From assembly GCA_016873495.1 (NCBI GenBank), contig VGXC01000027.1, positions 1 through 44,856 of the forward strand: a DNA stretch of 44,856 nt. The letters are read 5' to 3'. The first letter of the stretch is position 1, and each line of letters opens with the position of its first letter. Both the position numbers and the translations under genes were made by a program. The notes under the pieces were generated by a model, which saw only the letters and a list, made by a program, of their open reading frames with translations, had not been told where the DNA came from and did no database searches. Source of the stretch: Nitrospira sp. (lineage in GTDB: Bacteria > Nitrospirota > Nitrospiria > Nitrospirales > Nitrospiraceae). This document shows positions 32,768 to 40,888 of the stretch, one piece after another.

Positions 32768-33289
32768 TCAGGGTGGCGAGCCGCCTCCATTGAGGCCGGC
32801 CGGCCCCCCGTCTTTGTATCGGATCGCGACGCCCGATTGGTACTGAAGATACTCCATCCGGTCCACCGGCGCCTGCACGTAGGTCCAGGGATCGAAAAAG
32901 AACGGCATCCCGCTCCCCATGCCGCCAAAGAGCGAATTGCCAAGCCCAGGGGCGTTCGTGGACTGATAGGTCTGGCCCAGTCCGGTGGATTCGATTAGAT
33001 CGTACTTGCCCATGACGACGGCATCGGCGCCATACCGGCCGGCAGCGACGAGGATCTTCCCTCTCAGCTGATCCTCGTCCACATAATCTGAGTCGCTGGT
33101 GGCAACGAATCGCGCCAGGTTCACATGGGGCCGGACCGGTTCGGCCTCCAGGGCCGAGGGTGGCGCCCCGCCTAGGCGAGGGGGATAGGGTTCCAGCGAC
33201 AACAGTTCGACCTGAACCGAGACGCAGCCGGTCAGCCATGCCAGGGCCATGAGCATTACGTAGCCGGAGCCTGTTCGAAGGTGTCGCAT
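32768..33289 (-). CDS. Lipoprotein related to the Gly/Tyr-rich lipoprotein
   Basis: A likely start at ATG 33289 gives MRHLRTGSGYVMLMALAWLTGC with lipobox LTGC. The mature protein has RPHVNLARFVATSDSDYVDE and ILVAAGRYGADAVVMGKYDL, matching the PHVxLA and GADAVV words of the lipoprotein at 28780-29298. The C-terminal part is flexible and aromatic. It precedes the coiled-coil gene on the same strand. The pair flanks the electron-transfer operon's upstream side, while its relative closes that operon. Confidence 0.72.
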   Translation of the reverse strand: MRHLRTGSGYVMLMALAWLTGCVSVQVELLSLEPYPPRLGGAPPSALEAEPVRPHVNLARFVATSDSDYVDEDQLRGKILVAAGRYGADAVVMGKYDLIESTGLGQTYQSTNAPGLGNSLFGGMGSGMPFFFDPWTYVQAPVDRMEYLQYQSGVAIRYKDGGPAGLNGGGSPP

Positions 33290-33505
33290 CGGGGGTTGCA
33301 TCCTGCTGGATTCGCCGAGCCCCTGTCAAGGAACGAACGCACCCCGCTACAGCCAAGGCTTTCGGCCTACCTGTCATGAATTTTCCCTGTCCTGTCAAGG
33401 CTATGACGGATTCCGATCTGCACTAGCGCCAAACCCAAATCACCTCAAAACATCTAAGTCGCTGATATTGCAAGATTACTAAAGACCGCGACAAATCGCG
33501 TCTGG

Positions 33506-33521
33506 TGGCACGATTGATGCG
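33506..33521 (+). promoter_or_regulatory. Sigma-54-type promoter candidate for the bactofilin gene
   Basis: TGGCACGATTGATGCG has GG at 33507-33508 and GC at 33519-33520, with the canonical 10-base interval; the first seven bases match the -24 consensus exactly and ATGC replaces TTGC at -12. The predicted start is near 33532, 46 bases before ATG 33578. The inverted repeat CGCGACAAATCGCG lies just upstream. Confidence 0.5.
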
Positions 33522-33577
33522 TTGCCCTAGCGACACCAGTTTGGTTGACAGTGTTTCCTAACCGAAAGGAGCGTGTT

Positions 33578-34114
33578 ATGTGGAACCGTACCGATGGCCT
33601 CCAGAAGCCTGGAGGAGACGGCTTTGCCCAGACGCAGGACACGACTGACCAGGACACGAATCTCTTTGCCAATGAAGGGGCGGATAGCCAGGTCATGGCA
33701 TCCATCGCCAGGGGCATGGAGTTCAAGGGCTGTCTGCGGTACAGCGGAACGGTCCGCATCGACGGCAAGATGGAAGGGGAAATCATCACCGACGGCACCG
33801 TGCTGATCGGGCGGGGCGCCGTGATCTTCGCGCAAGTCCAGGCCCGCAAAGTGCTTTGCCTGGGGCAGATCACCGGCGACATTTTGGCCACCGAGAAAGT
33901 CCGGTTCCTGGCCCCGGCCGTGTTGACCGGCTCGGTCACGGCTCCCGTCGTGGCGATGGAAGAGGGGGTCCTGTTCAGCGGCACCTTGGATATGCGGCAG
34001 GCGGACCAAGCCTCGGCCAAGCCCACCGTGGTCAGGGAAGCGCCCAGGGACAGGGATCGGGAGGCTCTCCTGCTGGCCAATACTGGTAACGGCCGCGCAG
34101 TGGCCGCCAGCTAA
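33578..34114 (+). CDS. Bactofilin (polymer-forming cytoskeletal protein)
   Basis: A 178-residue protein from ATG 33578, preceded by AAAGGAG; the open frame back to 33545 has no ribosome site. Residues 40-150 form the bactofilin beta-helix: GMEFKGCLRYSGTVRIDGKM, EGEIITDGTVLIGRGA, VIFAQVQARKVLCLGQITGD, VTAPVVAMEEGVLFSGTLDM. Hydrophobic and glycine rungs repeat as expected. Bactofilins polymerise without nucleotide into filaments that position envelope enzymes and shape the cell. The N-terminal 35 residues and the C-terminal tail are disordered-looking. A sigma-54-like promoter lies upstream. Confidence 0.88.
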   Translation: MWNRTDGLQKPGGDGFAQTQDTTDQDTNLFANEGADSQVMASIARGMEFKGCLRYSGTVRIDGKMEGEIITDGTVLIGRGAVIFAQVQARKVLCLGQITGDILATEKVRFLAPAVLTGSVTAPVVAMEEGVLFSGTLDMRQADQASAKPTVVREAPRDRDREALLLANTGNGRAVAAS

Positions 34115-34266
34115 GCGACACGCGAGCGATTGGGTGGCGGCGATGGGGCCCGAGGCGCCTGCGTCTCGCGGCCCCGATGTCGTGTGAGAAACGTGCGAAA
34201 GATGAGCGCGGAATCAGGCCGTATATGGCTGAGCAGCCGGCAGCCCGTCGACGAGCTGAGTCGGAA

Positions 34267-35133
34267 TTACGAAGGGTCGTCGGAGGCCGTCCGCAAGGAC
34301 GAGGCAAGCCCGACTAGAGAGAGGGTATAGATCAGCCACTTGGACGGGTCGAAATTGTACCAGCGGGGCCCGTTGCGGTAGTCGCTCTGATACGTATGGT
34401 GATAGTTGTGGTACCCCTCGCCGAACGTCAATAGGGACACCCACCAACTGTCCCGGCTGGAATCCGCCGCCCCATATTTCTGGCTGCCCCAGAGATGACA
34501 GACGGAATTGATGCAGAAGGTCGAGTTGAGCACGAAGAACGTCCGCCCCACCCCCGCTAACAGGAAGCAGCCCACACCGCCGCGCCACCCGTTGTAGAGA
34601 TAGCCGACGGCAAACGGCAGCGCCAGTCCCGAGAGCACGATCGGCACGTACCACCGATATTGCCACATCACTACGGCGTCTTGCCGCAGGCGGCTCACGT
34701 ACTTCTCGTCCTGATCGCGAAAGGGATCTTTCAACACCACCCAGCCGCAGTGACTGAACCAGAACCCCCGTTGGGCATTGTAGGGGTCTTCATCCTCGTC
34801 GCAACGGGCATGGTGCCGGATATGCGCGGCGGCCCATTTAAGCGCCGTGTTTTCCAAGGCCCAGCCGCCGGCGACGAGCAGCGCCCCCTTCACCCAATCG
34901 GGGCAGGTAAAGCTCCGGTGCGCCAGCAGCCGATGGTAGCCCACCGTGATCCCCAGGCCGGTCACCACATAGAGGAGACCGAACATGGTCCAGTCCACCC
35001 AACTGTACCCGACGAAGTAGCCGTATGCGGGCACCCCGACCAGCGCCACGAGGCAGACCAGGGCAAAGAGGAACGATGCGCCAACACTAATACGTCGCGG
35101 AGCAAAAGTAGTGATGGTGGAAGATGAGCTCAT
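34267..35133 (-). CDS. Membrane acyl-lipid/acyl-CoA fatty-acid desaturase
   Basis: A 288-residue integral membrane di-iron enzyme introducing a cis double bond into fatty acyl chains (delta-9 type likely). Three histidine boxes are present: HRLLAH near residue 67, HIRHH near residue 104 and HNYHH near residue 243. Four hydrophobic segments surround them, and the conserved WGSQ and GEGYHN elements are intact. Length fits the family. It is a single gene, with a G/C hairpin at 35199-35225 between it and the RRM gene. Together with the heme-dependent cis/trans isomerase at 40885 it can tune membrane fluidity. Confidence 0.93.
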   Translation of the reverse strand: MSSSSTITTFAPRRISVGASFLFALVCLVALVGVPAYGYFVGYSWVDWTMFGLLYVVTGLGITVGYHRLLAHRSFTCPDWVKGALLVAGGWALENTALKWAAAHIRHHARCDEDEDPYNAQRGFWFSHCGWVVLKDPFRDQDEKYVSRLRQDAVVMWQYRWYVPIVLSGLALPFAVGYLYNGWRGGVGCFLLAGVGRTFFVLNSTFCINSVCHLWGSQKYGAADSSRDSWWVSLLTFGEGYHNYHHTYQSDYRNGPRWYNFDPSKWLIYTLSLVGLASSLRTASDDPS

Positions 35134-35198
35134 TGGGCTGAAGCCCCCCTAGGTATGTGTGCTCGAGAGACGAGTGGTGCGAGAACTGCGAGAGACGC

Positions 35199-35225
35199 GG
35201 GGGCGCCTCGTCACGAGGCGCCCCC
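35199..35225. terminator. 13-bp G/C hairpin between two minus-strand genes
   Basis: GGGGGCGCCTCGT and ACGAGGCGCCCCC form a nearly perfect hairpin with a single-base loop on paper. It lies 25 bases past the stop of the RRM gene and 66 bases before the desaturase start. No T tract follows, so it is a weak terminator or an RNA-stabilising element. Confidence 0.55.
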
Positions 35226-35249
35226 GACACTATGTAAACGACGGGTGCG

Positions 35250-35582
35250 TTAGAAGCGGCCGCCGCGGCCGCCGCGGTCGCCGCCGCCGCCACCGAATCC
35301 GCCACGACCACCGCCACCACCACCGGAGCGCGGCTCCTGCGGCTTGGCTTCATTGACGGTCAGCGTCCGGCCACCCATCTGGGTCGCGTTCAACGCCGCG
35401 ATCGCCTTCTTGGCATCCTCTTCAGTGGCCATCTCCACGAACCCGAACCCACGGGACTGGCCCGTGAACTTGTCCGTGATCACGCGCGCCGATTCGACGG
35501 TGCCGTGCGGCGCAAACAGCTCACTAAGCTGCTGCTCGGTTGCGGAATACGGTAAGCCACCCACATAAATCTTCGAACCCAT
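35250..35582 (-). CDS. RRM RNA-binding protein with Gly/Arg-rich tail
   Basis: A 110-residue RNA-binding protein. Residues 4-80 form one RRM: RNP2 IYVGGL at 5-10 and RNP1 RGFGFVEM at about 44-51. The tail after residue 84 is glycine/arginine-rich (RSGGGGGGRGGFGGGGGDRG). This architecture is common in cyanobacterial and Nitrospirota small RRM proteins that bind single-stranded RNA and respond to cold. ATG 35582 has GGAGGG-type sequence about eight bases upstream. It is a single gene. Confidence 0.92.
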   Translation of the reverse strand: MGSKIYVGGLPYSATEQQLSELFAPHGTVESARVITDKFTGQSRGFGFVEMATEEDAKKAIAALNATQMGGRTLTVNEAKPQEPRSGGGGGGRGGFGGGGGDRGGRGGRF

Positions 35583-35842
35583 TGGGGTCCCTCCTCGCTA
35601 ATGATATTGTCTTGGACTCGAGAAAAAAAGCACGATAGGAAGGAGCGGGCCGAAGGCGCGACACATGCAGGCGACTTGGTCTGGCTTCCGATCAGATTCC
35701 CGGGGCAAAACAACATCGGTTCCGGGCCTTGCTATTTGATGCTACAGTGCCAGGCCCTAACATTGCAGCGTCCTCACCGTACCACAGGTAAGCCGGGAAC
35801 GCAAGCACGAACCCGTTTCGCCCACTCTGGGCAACTACTCCC

Positions 35843-37753
35843 TCAGCGGCGCTCCCCGGTCTGCGCCTGGCGGACCTGCCGCGTCAGCTGATGGCACTCC
35901 AGAAAATGGCCGATCTGGACCCCGATGGAACTCAACATCTGCAACAGATCCTGATCCGGCTGCCGGACGTCGTGGCTGAAGAACTCCAGCACGCCCAGCA
36001 CCCGTTCCCCGCTCAGGATGGGAAAGGCGAAGGCGCCGTGCAGGCGCGCCTGCTCCGCCATCGGCGCGCGGGGGAAATTGCTGTCCCGCGTGACGTCGGA
36101 AATCCAGGCCGGCTTTTTCGACGCCCAGACCCGGCCGGGCAAGCCGATGCCGGGGGAAAAGGCCGTGCCCCGGCTGGCCGTTTCAAAGGCCGGAACCGTG
36201 TCGGCCGGCCCATGCCAGAATTCGACGAACTCCAGCTGGTTCGCCGCCTCGTCCACCGTCCACATAAGCCCCACCGCCCAGTTCAGACCGACGCAGATCG
36301 TTTCCAGGATGCGGGGCGCCGCGTCGTCCAAGGTGGCGGACTCGGCCAGGACTTTCGTCACCGCATACTGCGCCTCCCGGCGGCGCTCGACCTTGGTCCG
36401 CTCGGTGATATCCCGCAAGGCCATCAACGCGCCGATCAGCTTGCCGGCGTCGTCCCGGATGGGCGACATCGTCCCTTCCACCATCACCTCGCGGCCCTGC
36501 TTGGCCACCAAAACAATGGGGGGCAGCGACTTGGCCGTTCCATGAAGCGCCGGCTCGATCAGGCTATGCAGCGGCTGATCGGCTTTCCCCTGCTTGAAAG
36601 TAATAGCCTCGTGGATTTTCTTGCCCAACAATTCTTCCGGACTCCAGCCGATCAGCGCTTGGGCCGCACGGTTCACGGATGTCACGAGGCCGGTCTGGTC
36701 GGTCACGAGGACGGCATCGGCCGTGCTGGCCAGGGTGGCGGCCAGTTGCGCTTCGTGCTTGAGGATGCGGGCCCATTCCATGCGCAAACGTATAGAGGTC
36801 CAGAAGAGCAGGGCCAACAAGGGCAGGCCCACGGCGGCGGCGGCCGCCCCCACCTCGCCCATGAGGCCATAGATGGGCTTGAGCACGTCTTTCCGCGCCA
36901 CGTGCACGAGCACGCCCCACTGGAGACCGGGGAACCGCCCATAGCCTTCGGTCCTGGCATAACCGGTCACGACTTTCACCCGCCGGGGAACGTGGTCCTC
37001 CTCGACATAGCCGTCAGAAGCGGTCGATGCAAGCAGCAGCGCGGAGGCCTGCCCGCGTTGCACCAAGTTTTCCCGGTCCGCCCGGCCCAGGGAGGAGTCG
37101 AACAGCAGCGACCCGTCCTTAGCCAGCAACCGCCATTGCACCTCGCCGCTGATCCCCCGGTCCAGTTGGAACAGGCGGATCGTCCGCCCAAACACTCCCT
37201 CCATCACCGGCAACCCGACGCGCAGGCTCACCGCGCCCAGGAACTTGCCCTCCGCGCCTTTGATCGGGGCCGTAAACGAGAGCGCCACGGCCCCGCCGGC
37301 TTCGGGAGAAAACTTGACGTCTTCCACCAAGACCTCGTCCTTCTCCCGCGCCGTCAGGAACCAACGGTCCTTGCTGCGATCCTGCCCGACGTGTTGCAGA
37401 TCGGTGGCCGCCACCAACCGGCCGCCTGCATCCGTCACACCCATCCAGAGATAGGCTGGGTGGCCCTGCTGCCAAACCGACAGGTGCTTGGTTATATGTT
37501 GATGATCGGACATGATGGCATCCAACGCCCCGGCCAGGATCTGCACTTCGCTGTAATGCTCGAACAGGAGAAGGTCCAGCTTGTCCGCAATGTCGGTGGC
37601 CGCGATCGACAGGCTCTCTCCGGCAAAGGCCACCAGCTCGGTCTCCAGGTGGTGCAGGGCCAGGGCGCCCACAGCCAGCGCCACCACCGTCATGATGATG
37701 ATCAGCCCCGGCAGCCAGGCATAGAGCTCGGCCCGTCGCTTTCGCATCTGCAT
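35843..37753 (-). CDS. Cache-PAS-GAF sensor protein with no output domain
   Basis: The frame opens at 37855, but the pgm promoter overlaps that region, and ATG 37753 gives a normal start ([16 protein letters not shown]) before the first membrane helix. A periplasmic double-Cache-like domain lies between helices near residues 20-35 and 310-330 of this start ([40 protein letters not shown]). It is followed by PAS/PAC ([30 protein letters not shown]) and a GAF domain ([27 protein letters not shown]). It ends GERR with no kinase, GGDEF, HAMP or phosphatase domain. It may signal by binding a separate kinase or cyclase. Confidence 0.85.
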   Translation of the reverse strand: MQMRKRRAELYAWLPGLIIIMTVVALAVGALALHHLETELVAFAGESLSIAATDIADKLDLLLFEHYSEVQILAGALDAIMSDHQHITKHLSVWQQGHPAYLWMGVTDAGGRLVAATDLQHVGQDRSKDRWFLTAREKDEVLVEDVKFSPEAGGAVALSFTAPIKGAEGKFLGAVSLRVGLPVMEGVFGRTIRLFQLDRGISGEVQWRLLAKDGSLLFDSSLGRADRENLVQRGQASALLLASTASDGYVEEDHVPRRVKVVTGYARTEGYGRFPGLQWGVLVHVARKDVLKPIYGLMGEVGAAAAAVGLPLLALLFWTSIRLRMEWARILKHEAQLAATLASTADAVLVTDQTGLVTSVNRAAQALIGWSPEELLGKKIHEAITFKQGKADQPLHSLIEPALHGTAKSLPPIVLVAKQGREVMVEGTMSPIRDDAGKLIGALMALRDITERTKVERRREAQYAVTKVLAESATLDDAAPRILETICVGLNWAVGLMWTVDEAANQLEFVEFWHGPADTVPAFETASRGTAFSPGIGLPGRVWASKKPAWISDVTRDSNFPRAPMAEQARLHGAFAFPILSGERVLGVLEFFSHDVRQPDQDLLQMLSSIGVQIGHFLECHQLTRQVRQAQTGERR

Positions 37754-37823
37754 AAAAACTACTGTAGCAGATTGGGCGACAGATTGGAAAATCTGCGGCA
37801 GGGACCGCCGTAGAAGGAGGACG

Positions 37824-37852
37824 CTGACAAGCACGCGCGGGACAGCTATACT
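37824..37852 (+). promoter_or_regulatory. Good sigma-70-type promoter of pgm
   Basis: CTGACA (37824-37829) and TATACT (37847-37852) are exactly 17 bases apart, with 5/6 matches to both consensus elements. Transcription should start near 37859, about 73 bases before ATG 37932. Confidence 0.7.
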
Positions 37853-37857
37853 CACCC

Positions 37858-37903
37858 CTCGCCCCTATCGAGACTCAGGGGCGAGGCGGCCGGTACGGCC
37901 GCC
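37858..37903 (+). promoter_or_regulatory. Two consecutive hairpins in the pgm leader
   Basis: CTCGCCCCT (37858-37866) pairs perfectly with AGGGGCGAG (37877-37885), and GGCGGCCG (37885-37892) with CGGCCGCC (37896-37903). The first begins at the predicted transcript start. They could stabilise the RNA or regulate translation; no known riboswitch is recognised. Confidence 0.5.
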
Positions 37904-37931
37904 AGACCGGAAACCGTACAGGAGCCTCCGC

Positions 37932-39590
37932 ATGAACCAGCATCCGCGCGCCGGACAGCCGGCCCTCCCCGAGCAACTTATTGATCTCGCCCAGCTCGAG
38001 CGGGAGTATGAGACGCGCCGGCCCGATCCGAGCGATCCGCAGCAGCGAGTCAGTTTCGGCACCAGCGGGCACCGGGGCTCCGCCCTGCGCGGTACCTTCA
38101 ACGAAGCCCATATCCTGGCGATCACGCAAGCTATCTGCGAGCAGCGGCGACAGGCCGGCGTCACCGGGCCCCTCTACCTCGGCCAAGACACGCACGCCCT
38201 CTCCGCGCCGGCGTTTCGGACCGCGCTGGAAGTCCTGGCGGCCAACGGCGTCCGAACGCGCATCGACCGGGAGGGAGGCTACACCCCCACCCCCGTCATT
38301 TCCCACGCCATCCTCACCTACAATCACGGGCGCAAGGACGGCCTCGCCGACGGCATCGTCATCACCCCCTCGCACAATCCGCCCGAAGACGGAGGCTTCA
38401 AATACAACCCGCCGCACGGGGGCCCGGCGGACAGCCAGATGACCAAGGCCATCGAAAACCGGGCCAATGAGCTGCTCGCCGCCAATCTGGCCGGCGTCGC
38501 CCGCCTGCCCTCTGCCCAGGCGGCCAAGGCCGCCGGCATCGAGAAGCACGACTATGTGGGGACCTATCTGGCGGACCTTGTCAATGTCGTCGATATGGAG
38601 CGCATCCGCGGCGCCAAACTGAAGATCGGCATCGACCCGCTCGGCGGCGCAGCCGTCGCCTACTGGAAGCCGCTCGCCGACCGCTACGGCCTCGACCTCC
38701 AGGTCGTGAACGAAACCGTGGACCCGACCTTCCGGTTCATGACGCTCGACTGGGACGGCAAGATCCGCATGGACTGCTCCTCCCCCCACGCCATGGCCTC
38801 GCTCATTGCGCTCAAAGACCGCTTCGACCTGGCCTGCGGCAACGACACGGACTCGGACCGCCACGGCATCGTCACGCGGACCGGCGGCCTCATGAACCCC
38901 AACCACTTCCTCGCCGTCGCCATCGACTACCTCTTCGCCCACCGGCCCGGCTGGCGGGCGGAGGCGGCCGTCGGCAAGACCTGCGTCAGCAGCAGCATGA
39001 TCGACCGCGTCGCCGCCAAGGCGGGGCGCCGCCTGCTGGAAGTGCCGGTCGGGTTCAAGTGGTTCGTCCAAGGGTTGCTCGACGGTTCGCTCGGCTTCGG
39101 CGGCGAAGAGAGCGCGGGCGCCGCCTTCCTCCGTCGCGACGGCACTGTCTGGGTCACCGACAAGGACGGCATCATCATGGACCTCCTGGCCGCGGAGATC
39201 ATGGCCGCCACGGGCCGCGATCCAGCCGAGCGCTACCAGGAACTCACGCAAGCGCTGGGCGACCCGGCGTATGAACGGATCGACGCCCCGGTCACCCAGC
39301 CACAGAAAGCCATCTTGCAGAAACTGTCGCCGCAGCAGATTGCGGTCACCGAGCTAGCAGGAGAGCCCATTACCTCCATCCTGACCCAGGCCCCCGGCAA
39401 CGGAGGAGCGATCGGGGGCATCAAAGTCGTCACCGCGCAAGGCTGGTTCGCCGCCAGGCCCAGCGGCACCGAAGAGGTGTATAAGCTCTATGCAGAAAGT
39501 TTCCGCGGCCCGGCGCACCTACGGCTCATCCAGGAGCAGGCGCAAGCCCTGATCGCCAAGGCGTTTGATGCGGCGGGCGCAGGCCGGTGA
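37932..39590 (+). CDS. pgm: Alpha-D-phosphohexomutase, phosphoglucomutase
   Basis: A 552-residue cytoplasmic enzyme interconverting glucose 1-phosphate and glucose 6-phosphate, at the entry to glycogen, trehalose or cell-wall sugars. The first loop is [18 protein letters not shown] near 39-56. The phosphoserine loop is [20 protein letters not shown] near residue 141 (serine in the TxSHN loop). The metal loop is DTDSDRHG near residue 308, and the sugar-binding GEESAG near residue 392. The phosphate-binding C-terminal domain has [19 protein letters not shown] 37932 has AGGAG at 37919-37923. It is followed by yacG and the alcohol dehydrogenase. Confidence 0.95.
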   Translation: MNQHPRAGQPALPEQLIDLAQLEREYETRRPDPSDPQQRVSFGTSGHRGSALRGTFNEAHILAITQAICEQRRQAGVTGPLYLGQDTHALSAPAFRTALEVLAANGVRTRIDREGGYTPTPVISHAILTYNHGRKDGLADGIVITPSHNPPEDGGFKYNPPHGGPADSQMTKAIENRANELLAANLAGVARLPSAQAAKAAGIEKHDYVGTYLADLVNVVDMERIRGAKLKIGIDPLGGAAVAYWKPLADRYGLDLQVVNETVDPTFRFMTLDWDGKIRMDCSSPHAMASLIALKDRFDLACGNDTDSDRHGIVTRTGGLMNPNHFLAVAIDYLFAHRPGWRAEAAVGKTCVSSSMIDRVAAKAGRRLLEVPVGFKWFVQGLLDGSLGFGGEESAGAAFLRRDGTVWVTDKDGIIMDLLAAEIMAATGRDPAERYQELTQALGDPAYERIDAPVTQPQKAILQKLSPQQIAVTELAGEPITSILTQAPGNGGAIGGIKVVTAQGWFAARPSGTEEVYKLYAESFRGPAHLRLIQEQAQALIAKAFDAAGAGR

Positions 39591-39614
39591 GGCCCCGCCC
39601 GGCGGGGAGACGGC

Positions 39615-39812
39615 ATGAGCAGCAGAACGCCGATGACATGCCCCATCTGCAAAAAACCAGCGAATTGGGAGGGGAACACGTGGCGACCCTTCTGCTCGGA
39701 ACGGTGCCAGCTCATCGACCTGGGCGCCTGGGCCTCGGAGGAGTATCGCGTGCCGGGCCAGAGCCTCCTCATCACCCCATCCGAGCTGGACGACCCGGAG
39801 GACCAGCCGTAG
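39615..39812 (+). CDS. yacG: DNA gyrase inhibitor / zinc-binding protein YacG
   Basis: A 65-residue zinc protein. CPICKK and FCSERC provide the four cysteine ligands, and [18 protein letters not shown] is the family tail. In E. coli YacG binds GyrB and blocks DNA binding. ATG 39615 follows GGGGAG; it starts 24 bases after pgm, so it may be co-transcribed with it. Length and motif agree with the family. Confidence 0.9.
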   Translation: MSSRTPMTCPICKKPANWEGNTWRPFCSERCQLIDLGAWASEEYRVPGQSLLITPSELDDPEDQP

Positions 39813-39847
39813 ATTCGCCACATCCGTCCGCAGCAGGAGGTTGAGAC

Positions 39848-40888
39848 ATGCTCCCAACTCGAGGCTATGCCGCCCAGAATCCCACCTCGAAGCTCGCGCC
39901 CTTCGCCTTCGAACGGCGCGAGCCGGGGCCCAGCGACGTGCTCATCGAGATCGCCTATTGCGGCATCTGCCATTCCGACATCCATCAAGCCCGCGACGAA
40001 TGGGGCGGCGCCCTCTTTCCCATGGTGCCCGGCCATGAAATCGTCGGGCGCGTCACCCGTATCGGCGCGAAGGTGACTCGCTTCAAGGTCGGCGACCTGG
40101 CCGGAGTCGGCTGCTTTGTGGACTCTTGCCGCACCTGCGAGAGCTGCCGCGCGGGCCACGAGCAATATTGCGAGACGATGCCGGTCTGGACGTACAACGC
40201 CAAGGACAAGAGCGGCGGGCCGACCTTCGGCGGCTATGCCAATCAGATTGTCGTAGAAGAACCCTATGTCCTGCGGATTCCCGCCGGCCTCGCGCCGGAC
40301 GGCGCGGCGCCGCTCCTCTGCGCCGGCATCACGACCTGGTCGCCCCTGCGCCACTGGGGGGTCGGCAAGGGCCACAGGCTGGCGGTCGTCGGCCTGGGCG
40401 GGCTGGGCCACATGGGGGTCAAATTCGGCAAGGCCTTCGGCGCGGAGGTGACCGTGCTCAGCCGCTCCGACAGCAAGAAGCAAGACGCCCTGCGTCTCGG
40501 CGCCACCGACCATCAGGCCACGGGCCATCCGGAGACCTTCGCGAAGCTCGCCCGGCGGTTCGACTTCATCCTCGACACAGTCTCGGCCCCGCACGACTTC
40601 AACGACTATTTGGAGCTGCTCAAGACGGACGGCACCATGATCCTGGTCGGAGCGCCGCCGGCGCCGACGCCACTGGCCGCGTTCCCGCTCGTCCTGCGCC
40701 GCCGGCGGCTGGTCGGCTCGCTCATCGGCGGCATCCGCGAAACGCAGGAGATGCTCGACTTCTGCGGGCAGCAGCGGATCCTCTGCGACATCGAAACCAT
40801 TCCGATCCAGCAGGTCAACGACGCCTACGAACGGGTGCTGAAAAGCGACGTGCGGTATCGCTTCGTCATTGACATGAAGACGCTGTGA
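39848..40888 (+). CDS. Zinc-dependent NAD(P) alcohol dehydrogenase (CAD/YahK type)
   Basis: A 346-residue cytoplasmic medium-chain dehydrogenase reducing aldehydes to alcohols. The catalytic zinc motif is YCGICHSDIH with the distal GHE residues in VPGHEIVGRV. The structural zinc loop is SCRTCESCRAGHEQYC. The NAD(P)-binding Rossmann motif is VVGLGGLGHMGVKFG near residue 180, and the C-terminal ends RYRFVIDMKTL. It looks closer to the cinnamyl-alcohol/YahK group than to horse-liver ADH. Its stop overlaps the isomerase start by four bases (40885-40888), so the two are translationally coupled. The substrate is not defined. Confidence 0.92.
   Translation: MLPTRGYAAQNPTSKLAPFAFERREPGPSDVLIEIAYCGICHSDIHQARDEWGGALFPMVPGHEIVGRVTRIGAKVTRFKVGDLAGVGCFVDSCRTCESCRAGHEQYCETMPVWTYNAKDKSGGPTFGGYANQIVVEEPYVLRIPAGLAPDGAAPLLCAGITTWSPLRHWGVGKGHRLAVVGLGGLGHMGVKFGKAFGAEVTVLSRSDSKKQDALRLGATDHQATGHPETFAKLARRFDFILDTVSAPHDFNDYLELLKTDGTMILVGAPPAPTPLAAFPLVLRRRRLVGSLIGGIRETQEMLDFCGQQRILCDIETIPIQQVNDAYERVLKSDVRYRFVIDMKTL

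Noticed and set aside
35891..37813. 640-codon plus-strand frame opposite the Cache-PAS-GAF gene
   Set aside because: No recognisable domain, His/Gln/Pro/Gly-rich shadow composition, while the minus strand encodes consistent membrane and PAS/GAF features.
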